DNA of 47,193 bases from Priestia endophytica DSM 13796 (lineage in GTDB: Bacteria > Bacillota > Bacilli > Bacillales > Bacillaceae_H). The position numbers were made by a program, and so were the translations under genes. The stretch is taken from NCBI RefSeq assembly GCF_900115845.1, contig NZ_FOXX01000021.1, positions 1 through 47,193 on the forward strand, read 5' to 3'. The notes below the pieces were generated by a model. That model saw only the letters and a program-made list of their open reading frames with translations, was not told the origin of the DNA and ran no database searches. Shown here piece by piece: positions 32,161 to 47,185 of this stretch (its first letter is position 1; every line of letters starts with the position of its first letter).

Positions 32161-33351
32161 ATGGGTAAAGAAAAATTCGACCGTTCCAAAACACATGCTA
32201 ATATCGGCACAATTGGTCACGTTGACCATGGTAAAACAACTCTAACTGCTGCTATTTCTACAGTACTTCATAAGAAATCTGGTACTGGTACTGCAATGGC
32301 ATACGATCAAATCGACGGTGCTCCAGAAGAGCGCGAACGTGGAATCACAATCTCAACTGCACACGTTGAGTATGAAACTGATTCTCGTCACTATGCACAC
32401 GTTGACTGCCCAGGACATGCTGACTATGTTAAAAACATGATCACTGGTGCTGCACAAATGGACGGAGCTATCCTAGTAGTATCTGCTGCTGATGGCCCAA
32501 TGCCACAAACTCGTGAGCATATCCTTCTTTCTCGTAACGTAGGTGTACCATACATCGTTGTATTCTTAAACAAATGTGACATGGTAGACGACGAAGAGCT
32601 TCTTGAATTAGTAGAAATGGAAGTACGTGACCTTCTTTCTGAATACGACTTCCCTGGTGACGATGTACCAGTAATCAAAGGTTCAGCTCTTAGAGCTCTT
32701 GAAGGAGACGCTGACTACGAAGCTAAAATCTTCGAACTTATGGATGCTGTTGATAGCTACATCCCAACTCCAGAGCGTGACACTGACAAACCATTCATGA
32801 TGCCAGTTGAGGACGTATTCTCAATCACTGGTCGTGGTACAGTTGCTACTGGACGTGTTGAGCGTGGACAAGTTAAAGTCGGTGACGAAGTTGAAATCAT
32901 CGGTCTTCAAGAAGAAAACAAAAAGACTACAGTTACAGGTGTAGAAATGTTCCGTAAGCTTCTTGACTATGCTGAAGCTGGAGATAACATTGGTGCTCTT
33001 CTTCGTGGGGTTGCTCGTGAAGATATCCAACGTGGTCAAGTACTTGCTAAACCAGGTACTATCACTCCACACAAAAAGTTCAAATCAGAAGTTTATGTTC
33101 TTTCTAAAGACGAAGGTGGACGTCATACTCCATTCTTCTCTAACTACCGTCCTCAGTTCTACTTCCGTACAACTGACGTAACTGGTATCGTTGTTCTTCC
33201 AGAAGGCGTAGAAATGGTTATGCCTGGAGACAACACTGAAATGACTGTTGAGCTTATCTCAACAATCGCGATCGAAGAAGGTACTCGCTTCTCTATCCGT
33301 GAAGGCGGACGCACTGTTGGATCAGGCGTTGTTTCAACAATCATCGAGTAA
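32161..33351 (+). CDS. tuf: Elongation factor Tu
   Basis: GTPase that brings aminoacyl-tRNA to the ribosome. GHVDHGKT is at 19-26, the switch I region RGITIS follows, DCPGH is at 82-86 and NKCD at 137-140. Domains 2 and 3 are complete, ending SGVVSTIIE. The length is 396 aa. The ribosome binding site is AAGGAGG. It has its own promoter and a strong terminator, so tuf forms the end of the str region. Confidence 0.97.
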   Translation: MGKEKFDRSKTHANIGTIGHVDHGKTTLTAAISTVLHKKSGTGTAMAYDQIDGAPEERERGITISTAHVEYETDSRHYAHVDCPGHADYVKNMITGAAQMDGAILVVSAADGPMPQTREHILLSRNVGVPYIVVFLNKCDMVDDEELLELVEMEVRDLLSEYDFPGDDVPVIKGSALRALEGDADYEAKIFELMDAVDSYIPTPERDTDKPFMMPVEDVFSITGRGTVATGRVERGQVKVGDEVEIIGLQEENKKTTVTGVEMFRKLLDYAEAGDNIGALLRGVAREDIQRGQVLAKPGTITPHKKFKSEVYVLSKDEGGRHTPFFSNYRPQFYFRTTDVTGIVVLPEGVEMVMPGDNTEMTVELISTIAIEEGTRFSIREGGRTVGSGVVSTIIE

Positions 33352-33361
33352 TCGATAATAT

Positions 33362-33394
33362 AAAAAGACGAGCTTTAGAGCTCGTCTTTTTTTT
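33362..33394 (+). terminator. tuf terminator
   Basis: AAAAAGACGAGCT (33362-33374) pairs perfectly with AGCTCGTCTTTTT (33379-33391) around TTAG, followed by more Ts. A strong intrinsic terminator. Confidence 0.95.
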
Positions 33395-33476
33395 ATGTTT
33401 ATACCTTGTTTCTACTATATAAATAGAAGAAAACTAATTTTACAGGTAATTCCTTTTATATTTCTTCTTTCATTAC

Positions 33477-33505
33477 TTGAATTGATAGGCTAACGTATGT
33501 ATAAT
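33477..33505 (+). promoter_or_regulatory. S10 operon promoter P1
   Basis: TTGAAT, a 17-nt spacer and a perfect TATAAT. The 356-nt gap between tuf and rpsJ contains the tuf terminator, this promoter, a second one and a structured leader; 33395-33476 shows nothing else. Confidence 0.7.
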
Positions 33506-33544
33506 AGAAAAAGTGTAAGAGACCGAAAACATATAAAAAAAGTC

Positions 33545-33573
33545 TTGCAATGCAGGTGTTTTTTCTATATAAT
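33545..33573 (+). promoter_or_regulatory. S10 operon promoter P2
   Basis: TTGCAA, a 17-nt spacer and a perfect TATAAT, 68 nt after P1. The start point would be near 33580, giving a leader of about 128 nt. Confidence 0.78.
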
Positions 33574-33602
33574 AGCTAATGTTGGTCTTTCAATGCGATG
33601 AT

Positions 33603-34016
<414 letters not shown>

Positions 34017-34051
34017 TAAATAAAACCCAACAATTACAGGAGGTGTGACAA

Positions 34052-34681
34052 ATGACCAAAGGAATCTTAGGAAAGAAAATCGGTATGACACAAGTATTTG
34101 CTGAAAATGGTGAGCTTATCCCAGTAACAGTAATCGAAGCTGCTCCAAACGTAGTAGTTCAAAAGAGAACTGTAGAAACTGACGGATATGAAGCTATCCA
34201 ATTAGGTTTTGATGATCTACGCGAAAAGCTAGCTAACAAACCTAAAAAAGGCCATTTCGAAAAAGCTAATACTGCTCCTAAGCGCTACACTCGTGAACTT
34301 CGCGACGTGAACGTGGAGGAATACGAAGTTGGTCAGGAAGTCAAAGTTGATATTTTTGCAGAAGGTGACGTAATTGATGTGACAGGTACGTCTAAAGGGA
34401 AAGGTTTCCAAGGTGCTATCAAGCGTCATAACCAATCTCGCGGACCTATGTCTCATGGTTCCCACTATCACCGTAGCCCAGGTTCAATGGGTCCAGTTGA
34501 TCCGAACCGCGTTATGAAAGGTAAAGCATTACCTGGACAAATGGGTGGCGAACGCGTTACTGTACAAAACTTATCAATCGTGAAAGTTGATACAGAGCGT
34601 AATCTTCTTTTAGTAAAAGGTAATGTACCTGGATCTAAAAAATCACTAGTAGTAGTGAAAAGCGGAGTTAAAGTAAAATAA
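34052..34681 (+). CDS. rplC: Ribosomal protein L3
   Basis: Early assembly protein of the 50S subunit whose long loop reaches toward the peptidyl transferase centre. It starts [16 protein letters not shown] and has the conserved loop [14 protein letters not shown] and [11 protein letters not shown]. The length of 209 aa is standard. The ribosome binding site is AGGAGGTG. It is 35 nt after rpsJ and 30 nt before rplD. Confidence 0.97.
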   Translation: MTKGILGKKIGMTQVFAENGELIPVTVIEAAPNVVVQKRTVETDGYEAIQLGFDDLREKLANKPKKGHFEKANTAPKRYTRELRDVNVEEYEVGQEVKVDIFAEGDVIDVTGTSKGKGFQGAIKRHNQSRGPMSHGSHYHRSPGSMGPVDPNRVMKGKALPGQMGGERVTVQNLSIVKVDTERNLLLVKGNVPGSKKSLVVVKSGVKVK

Positions 34682-34711
34682 AACACTCTTCTAGGAAAGG
34701 AGGAATAACCA

Positions 34712-35335
34712 ATGCCAACAGTAGCATTGTTTAACCAAGGCGGCGAAAACTTAGGTAACATTGACTTAAACGAAGCCGTTTTTGGAATCGAACCAAACGA
34801 AAGTGTACTATTTGACGCGATCTTAATGCAGCGTTCTGCAACTCGTCAAGGTACTCATAAAGTTAAAAACCGTTCTGAAGTAAGAGGCGGTGGCCGTAAA
34901 CCATGGCGTCAAAAAGGTACTGGTCGTGCTCGTCAAGGATCAATCCGTTCTCCACAATGGAGAGGCGGTGGGGTTGTATTTGGTCCTACTCCACGTAGCT
35001 ACAGCTACAAGTTACCTAAAAAAGTACGTCGTCTAGCAATCAAATCTGCTCTTTCTTCTAAAGTACAAAGCAATGATTTTGTAGTATTAGAAGATTTAGC
35101 ATTACAAGCACCAAAAACTAAAGACATGGTAACAGTTCTTTCTAACTTATCTGTAGATAGCAAAACGCTTATCGTTACAGCTGATGTGAACGAGAACGTT
35201 ACTCTTTCTGCTCGCAACATCCCTGGTGTTAACGTTATTACTGCTTCAAGCGTAAACGTTCTAGACCTAGTTAGCGCAGAAAAAGTTGTCTTCACTAAAG
35301 GTGCGGTTCAAAAAGTAGAGGAGGTGCTTGCATAA
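34712..35335 (+). CDS. rplD: Ribosomal protein L4
   Basis: 50S protein lining the exit tunnel; in E. coli it also represses the S10 operon through its leader. The tunnel loop is rich in Arg and Gly ([19 protein letters not shown], about 62-80), the region linked to macrolide response in other species, and appears unaltered. The length of 207 aa is standard. Its stop codon TAA shares a base with the rplW ATG (TAATG), so translation is coupled. Confidence 0.96.
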   Translation: MPTVALFNQGGENLGNIDLNEAVFGIEPNESVLFDAILMQRSATRQGTHKVKNRSEVRGGGRKPWRQKGTGRARQGSIRSPQWRGGGVVFGPTPRSYSYKLPKKVRRLAIKSALSSKVQSNDFVVLEDLALQAPKTKDMVTVLSNLSVDSKTLIVTADVNENVTLSARNIPGVNVITASSVNVLDLVSAEKVVFTKGAVQKVEEVLA

Positions 35336-35622
35336 TGAAAACTTCTCGTGATATTATTAAGCGCCCCGTCATTACTGAACGTTCAACAGACGTAATGGCT
35401 GATCGTAAATATACTTTTGAAGTAGATGTTCGTGCTAACAAAACAGCTGTTAAAGATGCTGTTGAAGAAATTTTCGACGTAAAAGTTGAAAAAGTGAACA
35501 TCATGAACTATAAAGGTAAGTCTAAGCGCGTAGGTCGCTATACAGGTCTTACTAACCGTCGTCGTAAAGCAGTTGTTACTTTGACAGCTGATAGCAAAGA
35601 AATCGAATTATTCGAAGCATAA
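35335..35622 (+). CDS. rplW: Ribosomal protein L23
   Basis: Sits at the tunnel exit and docks signal recognition particle and trigger factor. It starts [18 protein letters not shown], with the signature [21 protein letters not shown] interrupted only by normal variation. The length of 95 aa is standard. Its start overlaps the rplD stop, with GAGGTG inside rplD as ribosome binding site. Confidence 0.95.
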   Translation: MKTSRDIIKRPVITERSTDVMADRKYTFEVDVRANKTAVKDAVEEIFDVKVEKVNIMNYKGKSKRVGRYTGLTNRRRKAVVTLTADSKEIELFEA

Positions 35623-35631
35623 GTCTTATAA

Positions 35632-36480
<849 letters not shown>

Positions 36481-36483
36481 CGG

Positions 36484-36519
36484 GATTGAGCTACGGTTCA
36501 AAAGAACCGTAGGGCAATC
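36484..36519 (+). other. hairpin between rplB and rpsS
   Basis: GATTG (36484-36488) pairs with CAATC (36515-36519). A 2x2 internal loop follows, then CTACGGTTC pairs perfectly with GAACCGTAG around AAAA. It is 14 bp in all, just before the rpsS ribosome binding site. No U-tract, so it is not a terminator. Confidence 0.7.
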
Positions 36520-36537
36520 ACGAAGGGAGGTTCATTT

Positions 36538-36816
36538 ATGGGTCGCAGTTTGAAAAAAGGACCTTTTGTGGATGATCATTTAATGAACAAAATCGAAAAA
36601 TTGAATGAAGCTGATAAGAAACAAGTTGTTAAAACTTGGTCTCGTCGTTCAACAATTTTCCCACAATTCATGGGTCATACGATTGCTGTATATGACGGTC
36701 GTAAGCATGTACCTGTTTACGTTACTGAAGACATGGTAGGACATAAGCTTGGTGAATTTGCACCAACACGTACTTATAAAGGCCATGGTAATGACGATAA
36801 GAAAACAAGACGCTAA
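36538..36816 (+). CDS. rpsS: Ribosomal protein S19
   Basis: 30S head protein that contacts A-site tRNA and the L5 bridge. It starts [20 protein letters not shown] and has the signature [20 protein letters not shown]. The length of 92 aa is standard. The ribosome binding site GAAGGGAGG lies right after a strong intergenic hairpin. rplV follows after 20 nt. Confidence 0.96.
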   Translation: MGRSLKKGPFVDDHLMNKIEKLNEADKKQVVKTWSRRSTIFPQFMGHTIAVYDGRKHVPVYVTEDMVGHKLGEFAPTRTYKGHGNDDKKTRR

Positions 36817-36836
36817 TTAAGAGAGGAGGCATTCAA

Positions 36837-37178
36837 ATGCAAGCTAAAGCTGTTGCAAAGACAGTTCGTATTGCGCCTCGTAAAGTTCGCTTAGTCGTAG
36901 ATTTAATTCGAGGAAAGCAAGTAGGAGAAGCTGTAGCGATTTTAAAACTTACGCCAAAAGCTGCTTCCCCAGTTGTGGAAAAAGTATTAAACTCTGCTAT
37001 CGCAAATGCAGAACACAATTATGAAATGGATGCAAACAACTTAGTTGTTTCAGAAGTGTTCGTAGACGAAGGTCCAACACTTAAACGTTTCCGCCCACGT
37101 GCTATGGGACGTGCAAGCCAAATCAACAAACGCACTAGCCACATCACAGTTGTGGTATCAGAAAAGAAGGAGGGATAA
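36837..37178 (+). CDS. rplV: Ribosomal protein L22
   Basis: 50S protein whose beta-hairpin forms part of the exit-tunnel constriction with L4. It starts [20 protein letters not shown]; the tunnel hairpin lies in [17 protein letters not shown]-like sequence (here [19 protein letters not shown]), without insertions of the kind linked to macrolide resistance. The length of 113 aa is standard. It is 3 nt before rpsC. Confidence 0.96.
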   Translation: MQAKAVAKTVRIAPRKVRLVVDLIRGKQVGEAVAILKLTPKAASPVVEKVLNSAIANAEHNYEMDANNLVVSEVFVDEGPTLKRFRPRAMGRASQINKRTSHITVVVSEKKEG

Positions 37179-37181
37179 TCG

Positions 37182-38465
<1,284 letters not shown>

Positions 38466-38490
38466 TTAAGTCTGAAGGGAGGCTTTCAGA

Positions 38491-38754
38491 ATGAGTGAAC
38501 GTAACCAACGTAAAGTTTACACTGGACGTGTTGTTTCTGACAAAATGGATAAAACAATCACAGTTCTAGTTGAAACTTACAAAACTGATTCACTTTACGG
38601 TAAACGCGTAAAGTATTCTAAGAAACTTAAAGCACATGATGAAAATAACCAAGCAAAAGCTGGCGATATCGTGCGTATTATGGAAACTCGTCCGCTTTCA
38701 GCTACAAAACGTTTCCGTCTAGTTGACGTCGTTGAAGAAGCTGTAATTATCTAA
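38491..38754 (+). CDS. rpsQ: Ribosomal protein S17
   Basis: Early 30S assembly protein with an OB fold. It starts [20 protein letters not shown] and has the signature [21 protein letters not shown]. The length of 87 aa is standard. The ribosome binding site is GGGAGG. It is followed by 42 nt with a short TCGGAT/ATCCGA inverted repeat before rplN. Confidence 0.96.
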   Translation: MSERNQRKVYTGRVVSDKMDKTITVLVETYKTDSLYGKRVKYSKKLKAHDENNQAKAGDIVRIMETRPLSATKRFRLVDVVEEAVII

Positions 38755-38796
38755 TGATCGGATAGTGAGGATTGATCCGAAGGGAGGTAAAACTAG

Positions 38797-39165
<369 letters not shown>

Positions 39166-39204
39166 TAAATGATAAAATGATGGTCCTTAAGGAGGTGCGA
39201 AAAG

Positions 39205-39516
39205 ATGCATGTCAAAAAAGGTGACAAAGTAGTGGTTATCTCTGGTAAGGATAAAGGCAAACAAGGCGTAGTTCTTACTGCTTATCCTAAAAAAGACCGT
39301 GTGATTGTTGAAGGTGTGAATATCGTTAAGAAACATTCAAAACCATCTCAATTAAATCCACAAGGTGGAATCAACAGCCAGGAAGCACCTATCCATGTAT
39401 CCAACGTAATGCTGTTAGATCCTAAAACTGGCGAACCAACACGTGTTGGTTACAAAGTTGAAGATGGCAAAAAGGTACGTGTAGCAAAAAAATCTGGTGA
39501 AACTTTAGATAAATAA
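39205..39516 (+). CDS. rplX: Ribosomal protein L24
   Basis: 50S assembly initiator with a KOW motif ([20 protein letters not shown]) at residues 4-23. It continues with [15 protein letters not shown] and the conserved [19 protein letters not shown]. The length of 103 aa is standard. The ribosome binding site is TTAAGGAGGTG. rplE follows after 29 nt. Confidence 0.96.
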   Translation: MHVKKGDKVVVISGKDKGKQGVVLTAYPKKDRVIVEGVNIVKKHSKPSQLNPQGGINSQEAPIHVSNVMLLDPKTGEPTRVGYKVEDGKKVRVAKKSGETLDK

Positions 39517-39545
39517 TATTAGTCAGTGAAAGGAGGTACTCATTG

Positions 39546-40085
39546 ATGAACCGCCTGAAAGAAAAATTTCAGAAAGAAATCACTCCTTCTCTAGTAGAGA
39601 AGTTCAATTATACATCTGTAATGCAAGTTCCTAAACTTGAAAAGATCGTAGTAAACATGGGAATTGGTGAAGCTGTACAAAATGCTAAAGCATTAGACAG
39701 CGCTGTTGAAGAGTTAACAGCTCTTACAGGTCAAAAACCACTAGTTACTCGTGCTAAGAAATCAATCGCTACTTTCCGTCTACGTGAAGGTATGCCAATT
39801 GGTGCAAAAGTTACACTACGTGGAGAGCGTATGTATGAGTTCTTTGATAAATTGATCTCTGTATCTCTTCCTCGTGTACGTGACTTCCGTGGAGTTTCTA
39901 AAAAATCATTTGATGGTCGCGGAAACTACACTCTAGGTATTAAAGAACAATTAATCTTCCCGGAGATTGATTATGATAAAGTAAACAAAGTACGTGGTAT
40001 GGATATCGTAATTGTTACAACTGCAAACACAGACGAAGAGTCTCGTGAGCTATTAACTCAATTCGGAATGCCATTCCAGAAATAA
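39546..40085 (+). CDS. rplE: Ribosomal protein L5
   Basis: Binds 5S rRNA and forms the bridge to S13 in the 30S head. It reads [20 protein letters not shown], then [20 protein letters not shown] and [20 protein letters not shown]. The length is 179 aa with the ATG at 39546, 8 nt after AGGAGGT; the preceding in-frame TTG at 39543 is less likely. It is followed by rpsN. Confidence 0.96.
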   Translation: MNRLKEKFQKEITPSLVEKFNYTSVMQVPKLEKIVVNMGIGEAVQNAKALDSAVEELTALTGQKPLVTRAKKSIATFRLREGMPIGAKVTLRGERMYEFFDKLISVSLPRVRDFRGVSKKSFDGRGNYTLGIKEQLIFPEIDYDKVNKVRGMDIVIVTTANTDEESRELLTQFGMPFQK

Positions 40086-40304
<219 letters not shown>

Positions 40305-40333
40305 AACCCAAGCATGGGAAGGAGGTAAAAAAT

Positions 40334-40732
40334 ATGGTTATGACTGATCCAATTGCAGATCTTCTAACTCGTATTCGTAACGCGAACATGGTTCGTCATG
40401 AAAAACTTGAAGTACCTGCTTCTAACTTAAAGAAGCAAGTTGCAGAAATTCTTAAACGTGAAGGTTTCGTTCGCGATGTAGAATATATCGAGGACAACAA
40501 ACAAGGTATCATCCGTATCTTCTTAAAATACGGTTCAAACAACGAGCGTGTAATTACAGGACTTAAACGTATTAGTAAACCTGGTCTTCGCGTTTATGCA
40601 AAAGCTGACGAAGTACCACGTGTACTAAACGGTCTAGGTATTGCAATCGTTTCTACTTCACAAGGTGTATTAAGCGACAAAGAAGCTCGCCAAAAACAAA
40701 CTGGTGGAGAAGTATTAGCATACGTTTGGTAA
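40334..40732 (+). CDS. rpsH: Ribosomal protein S8
   Basis: Primary 16S-binding protein for the 30S platform; in E. coli it represses the spc operon by binding mRNA near rplE. It starts [19 protein letters not shown] and has the RNA-binding C-terminus ISTSQGVL-type (here [20 protein letters not shown]). The length of 132 aa is standard. The ribosome binding site is GGAAGGAGG. Confidence 0.97.
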   Translation: MVMTDPIADLLTRIRNANMVRHEKLEVPASNLKKQVAEILKREGFVRDVEYIEDNKQGIIRIFLKYGSNNERVITGLKRISKPGLRVYAKADEVPRVLNGLGIAIVSTSQGVLSDKEARQKQTGGEVLAYVW

Positions 40733-40763
40733 TTAATTTATAAAGCGATCGGAGGTGTAACGT

Positions 40764-41300
40764 ATGTCACGTGTCGGTAAAAAAGTCTTAGAAATTCCGT
40801 CTGGTGTTACAGTAACAAACAACAACAATACTGTAACTGTAAAAGGTCCTAAAGGTGAATTAACTCATACATTCAACCCGGACATCACTATCAACGTGGA
40901 AGACAACATCCTTACTGTAAGTCGTCCAAGTGACCACAAAGAACACCGTGCCCTTCATGGTACAACTCGTAGCCTTTTAGGTAACATGGTTGAGGGTGTT
41001 ACTAACGGCTTCCAAAAAGGTCTTGAACTAGTTGGGGTAGGTTACCGTGCTCAAAAGTCTGGTAACAAACTTATCCTTAACGTTGGTTACTCTCATCCAG
41101 TTGAAATCGAGCCTGAGCAAGGACTTGAAGTTGAGGTTCCATCTCAAACTAAAGTTATTGTTAAAGGTATTAGCAAAGAACGCGTTGGTGCTTTAGCAGC
41201 TAACATTCGTGCGGTTCGTTCACCTGAGCCTTACAAAGGTAAAGGAATTCGCTACGAAGGCGAATATGTACGTCGTAAAGAAGGTAAAACTGCTAAGTAA
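40764..41300 (+). CDS. rplF: Ribosomal protein L6
   Basis: 50S protein near the sarcin-ricin loop and the factor-binding site, made of two similar domains. It starts [18 protein letters not shown] and has the C-terminal signature [20 protein letters not shown]. The length is 178 aa. The ribosome binding site is CGGAGGTG. rplR follows after 40 nt. Confidence 0.97.
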   Translation: MSRVGKKVLEIPSGVTVTNNNNTVTVKGPKGELTHTFNPDITINVEDNILTVSRPSDHKEHRALHGTTRSLLGNMVEGVTNGFQKGLELVGVGYRAQKSGNKLILNVGYSHPVEIEPEQGLEVEVPSQTKVIVKGISKERVGALAANIRAVRSPEPYKGKGIRYEGEYVRRKEGKTAK

Positions 41301-41340
41301 TAATGCAGTTCGTTCTAGTTAAAGGAAAGGAGTGACTAAG

Positions 41341-42224
<884 letters not shown>

Positions 42225-42237
42225 GGAGGGAAACAAA

Positions 42238-42420
42238 ATGGCAAACAAATTAGCGATTACCCTCACTCGCAGCGTAATTGGTCGCCCAGAAAACCAACGT
42301 GTAACAGTCAAAACGTTAGGTCTTCGTAAAATGCATCAAACTGTGGTTCACGAAGACAACGCAGCGATTCGTGGTATGATCAACAAAGTTGCTCACCTTG
42401 TTACAGTTAAAGAACAATAA
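42238..42420 (+). CDS. rpmD: Ribosomal protein L30
   Basis: Small 50S protein of 60 aa with the L30 fold, reading [20 protein letters not shown] and then [20 protein letters not shown]. The ribosome binding site AAGGAGGG overlaps the rpsE stop. It is followed by rplO after 29 nt. Confidence 0.95.
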   Translation: MANKLAITLTRSVIGRPENQRVTVKTLGLRKMHQTVVHEDNAAIRGMINKVAHLVTVKEQ

Positions 42421-42449
42421 TAGAATTGTAATCAAAAGGAGGTGTCTCC

Positions 42450-42890
42450 ATGAAACTTCATGAGCTAAAACCAGCAGAAGGTTCTCGTAAAGAACGTAAC
42501 CGTGTAGGTCGTGGTATGGCTAGTGGTAACGGAAAAACTTCAGGACGTGGACACAAAGGTCAACGCGCTCGTTCAGGCGGTGGCGTACGTATCGGTTTTG
42601 AAGGTGGTCAGAACCCACTATACCGTCGTTTACCAAAACGCGGTTTCACAAACATTAACCGTAAAGAGTTTACGGTTGTTAACCTTGAAACATTAAATCG
42701 TTTCGAAGATGGAACAGAGGTAACTCCGGAACTTCTTCTTGAAACTGGTGTTATCAGCAAAGTTAGAGCTGGCGTGAAAATTCTTGGCAATGGCGAAGTA
42801 AGCAAAAAGCTAACTGTTAAAGCTAACAAATTTTCTGCTTCTGCAAAAGAGGCTATCGAAGCTGCAGGCGGTAAAACTGAGGTGATTTAA
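42450..42890 (+). CDS. rplO: Ribosomal protein L15
   Basis: Late-assembling 50S protein with a long N-terminal extension rich in Gly and Arg ([34 protein letters not shown]) that penetrates the rRNA core. The C-terminal globular part ends [12 protein letters not shown]. The length is 146 aa. The ribosome binding site is AAAGGAGGTG. Its stop TAA shares a base with the secY ATG, coupling the two. Confidence 0.96.
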   Translation: MKLHELKPAEGSRKERNRVGRGMASGNGKTSGRGHKGQRARSGGGVRIGFEGGQNPLYRRLPKRGFTNINRKEFTVVNLETLNRFEDGTEVTPELLLETGVISKVRAGVKILGNGEVSKKLTVKANKFSASAKEAIEAAGGKTEVI

Positions 42891-44182
42891 TGTTTCAGAC
42901 AATCTCCAATTTGATGCGCGTAGGTGAAATTAGAAATAAAATTCTTTTCACCTTGCTAATGCTTGTAATTTTTCGACTCGGAACTTTCATTCCAGTTCCG
43001 AACGTGAATACTGATGTTTTGAAAGTGCAAGATCAGCTAAATGTATTTGGAGTACTAAATACATTTGGCGGTGGTGCACTTCAAAATTTCTCTATTTTAG
43101 CAATGGGTATTATGCCATACATCACAGCATCCATCATCGTACAGCTGTTGCAGATGGATGTTGTTCCTAAGTTTACAGAGTGGTCAAAACAAGGTGAAGT
43201 TGGACGTCGTAAATTAGCTCAATTTACTCGTTACTTAACAATTGTTTTAGGTCTTGTTCAAGCTGTTGGGATGTCCATCGGCTTTAACAATATGGCTCAA
43301 GGCCAACTCATTCAAAACCCTGGAGCAATGACATATGCTGTTATTGCGATCATTTTGACTGCAGGAACAGCCTTTTTAATGTGGCTTGGTGAGCAGATCA
43401 CAGCAAAAGGCGTTGGTAATGGAGTTTCTATTATCATTTTTGCAGGTATGGTAGCTGGTATTCCAAATACATTGAACCAAATTTATGCGCAGCAATTTGA
43501 AGATGTTGGCGATCAGCTTTTCTTGCGTATTGCAACAATGGTATTACTAGCAGTAGTCGTATTGGCTATCATTGTGGGAGTTATCTTCTTCCAACAAGCG
43601 CTTCGTAAAATTCCGATTCAATATGCAAAACGTCTAGCTGGCCGTAATCAAGTGGGAGGACAATCAACGCATTTACCGTTAAAGGTTAACGCGGCGGGTG
43701 TTATTCCAGTTATTTTTGCGGTTTCATTTATCATTACGCCACCAACGATTGCATCGTTTTTCGGCTCAAATGATGTAACAGAATGGATTCAAAAAACATT
43801 TGATTATACACAGCCTATTGGCATGAGCGTTTACGTAGCCCTAATTGTAGCATTTACTTACTTCTACACTTTTGTTCAAGTAAACCCAGAACAAGTGGCA
43901 GAGAACTTACAAAAGCAAGGCGGTTATATTCCAGGCATTCGTCCAGGAAAGAACACGCAAGAATTTATTACAAAGGTGTTGTATCGCTTAACAATAGTTG
44001 GTGCACTTTTCCTTTCAATAATTGCGATTTTACCAACCCTGTTTATTAAGTTTGCTGACTTACCTTCTTCTGCTCAAATTGGTGGTACTGGATTGTTGAT
44101 CATTGTCGGGGTTGCCCTTGAAACAATGAAACAACTAGAAAGTCAGCTCGTTAAACGTCATTACAAAGGCTTTATTAAATAA
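42890..44182 (+). CDS. secY: SecY, protein translocase channel subunit
   Basis: Central pore of the Sec translocon in the membrane, working with SecE (encoded at 16798-16977) and SecA. The length is 430 aa, with ten hydrophobic membrane segments apparent. The plug-region sequence FGGGALQNFSILAMGIMPYI follows the first helix, and the cytoplasmic loops QYAKRLAGRNQVGGQSTHLP and GGYIPGIRPGKNT are those that contact SecA and the ribosome. It starts in the TAATG overlap with rplO, with GAGGTGAT as ribosome binding site. Confidence 0.97.
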   Translation: MFQTISNLMRVGEIRNKILFTLLMLVIFRLGTFIPVPNVNTDVLKVQDQLNVFGVLNTFGGGALQNFSILAMGIMPYITASIIVQLLQMDVVPKFTEWSKQGEVGRRKLAQFTRYLTIVLGLVQAVGMSIGFNNMAQGQLIQNPGAMTYAVIAIILTAGTAFLMWLGEQITAKGVGNGVSIIIFAGMVAGIPNTLNQIYAQQFEDVGDQLFLRIATMVLLAVVVLAIIVGVIFFQQALRKIPIQYAKRLAGRNQVGGQSTHLPLKVNAAGVIPVIFAVSFIITPPTIASFFGSNDVTEWIQKTFDYTQPIGMSVYVALIVAFTYFYTFVQVNPEQVAENLQKQGGYIPGIRPGKNTQEFITKVLYRLTIVGALFLSIIAILPTLFIKFADLPSSAQIGGTGLLIIVGVALETMKQLESQLVKRHYKGFIK

Positions 44183-44219
44183 AAAGAGTTGTAAAACTCT
44201 TATATAGAGAAGAGACTGA

Positions 44220-45628
<1,409 letters not shown>

Positions 45629-45630
45629 AT

Positions 45631-45818
45631 ATAGAACAGGTCTCTATCGTTAACCCTAGACAGTTGTAGTCATAGTCAACAAGATTGTTAGTCCATGTTG
45701 TCTGATTCGTTACAAAAATGGCAAAGCTGTACGTGAAAACGTAGTTTGCCTTGTATTGGATGATTACGTTTCTCCGAATGTTCAGAACAGGTTAGTAAAT
45801 TTTGTTACATTAGAATAA
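45631..45818 (+). pseudogene. Decayed ybzG (KOW-domain RNA-binding protein)
   Basis: In Bacillus a KOW-domain protein gene of about 75-100 codons sits between map and infA. Here there is no intact frame. The first part reads IEQVSIVNPRQ from 45631, like the KOW start GQVVSIxxGRD. After a frameshift near 45657-45662 the next frame reads VVIVNKIV, a degenerate LIRYKNGKAVRENV, then [11 protein letters not shown] (45753-45785), a good match to the C-terminal motif of this family, and stops at 45816-45818. The normal glycine-rich TGRVTNGKLRF segment is missing; a VSKF codon string at 45791-45802 in another frame suggests an internal deletion. A candidate start codon and ribosome binding site are lacking. 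Recognised by motif reading only. Confidence 0.72.
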
Positions 45819-45856
45819 CTGCCTTGTTGCTGGGGCAAAGAAAGGAGAGCAATTGT

Positions 45857-46075
45857 ATGGCGAAAGACGATGTAATTGAAGTAGAAGGTACCGTGATTGA
45901 GACTTTACCAAATGCAATGTTCAAGGTAGAATTAGAAAATGGTCATACAGTGCTAGCTCATGTTTCTGGTAAAATTCGCATGCATTTCATTCGTATTTTA
46001 CCTGGTGATAAAGTTACTGTTGAGCTATCACCATATGATCTAACTCGTGGAAGAATCACGTATCGTTTCAAATAA
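45857..46075 (+). CDS. infA: Translation initiation factor IF-1
   Basis: Binds the 30S A site during initiation and helps IF-2 and IF-3. It is a single S1-like OB fold of 72 aa, [20 protein letters not shown] to GRITYRFK. The start is the ATG at 45857 behind AAAGGAGAG; an in-frame start at 45824 would add eleven residues foreign to the family. It follows the ybzG remnant, so the upstream leader is now non-coding. Confidence 0.96.
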   Translation: MAKDDVIEVEGTVIETLPNAMFKVELENGHTVLAHVSGKIRMHFIRILPGDKVTVELSPYDLTRGRITYRFK

Positions 46076-46108
46076 ACTATGCACTCCGTATTACTAAGGA
46101 GGTAATAA

Positions 46109-46225
<117 letters not shown>

Positions 46226-46249
46226 TTCTCAAGGAGGTGCACTTTTTTT

Positions 46250-46615
46250 ATGGCACGTATTGCAGGTGTAGATATCCCTCGTGATAAGCGCGTAGTTATC
46301 TCAATGACTTACGTTTTCGGAATCGGTAAAGTAACAGCTCAAAAAATCTTAGCTGAAGCTGGCGTTTCTGAAGATACTCGCGTTCGCGATCTAACAGAAG
46401 ATGAATTAAATAAAATTCGTGAAATTGTTGACGGATATAAAGTAGAAGGAGATCTTCGTCGTGAAGTTTCTCTAAATATCAAACGTCTAATCGAAATTGG
46501 TTCTTACCGTGGTCTTCGCCACCGTCGTAGCTTACCAGTTCGTGGTCAACATACTAAAAACAATGCTCGTACACGTAAAGGTCCACGTCGTACAGTAGCT
46601 AACAAAAAGAAATAA
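46250..46615 (+). CDS. rpsM: Ribosomal protein S13
   Basis: 30S head protein that bridges to L5 and touches P-site tRNA with its basic tail. It starts [20 protein letters not shown] and ends with a Lys/Arg-rich tail ([17 protein letters not shown]). The helix-two-turns-helix and the signature [17 protein letters not shown] are present. The length of 121 aa is standard. The ribosome binding site is AAGGAGGTG. Confidence 0.97.
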   Translation: MARIAGVDIPRDKRVVISMTYVFGIGKVTAQKILAEAGVSEDTRVRDLTEDELNKIREIVDGYKVEGDLRREVSLNIKRLIEIGSYRGLRHRRSLPVRGQHTKNNARTRKGPRRTVANKKK

Positions 46616-46622
46616 TAAGTAA

Positions 46623-47027
<405 letters not shown>

Positions 47028-47034
47028 TTAATTC

Positions 47035-47088
47035 ATCTGTATATATTTCATTTTATCGTCTATAATGGGATATGATACAGATTTTTTT
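47035..47088 (+). terminator. terminator-like inverted repeat after rpsK with a TATAAT in its loop
   Basis: ATCTGTAT (47035-47042) pairs with ATACAGAT (47075-47082). ATAT pairs with ATAT inside with one bulge, and T7 follows (47082-47088). The large loop contains TATAAT (47061-47066), with only a weak -35 (TGTATA at 17 nt). It may partly terminate rpsK transcripts while starting new ones. Confidence 0.45.
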
Positions 47089-47136
47089 CCGGTCAAATGT
47101 TGTGCACATTCGGGAACTGTCTAAGAGGGAATTTCG

Positions 47137-47167
47137 GTTAGATCATTTAGGATCTAAATGATCTAAC
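47137..47167 (+). promoter_or_regulatory. 14-bp hairpin before the presumed rpoA start
   Basis: GTTAGATCATTTAG pairs perfectly with CTAAATGATCTAAC around GAT. It ends 18 nt before AAGGAGGG (47186-47193), the ribosome binding site at the window edge. It probably belongs to the rpoA leader; no U-tract follows. Confidence 0.65.
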
Positions 47168-47185
47168 TGGGGTTTCGACGTTTTG

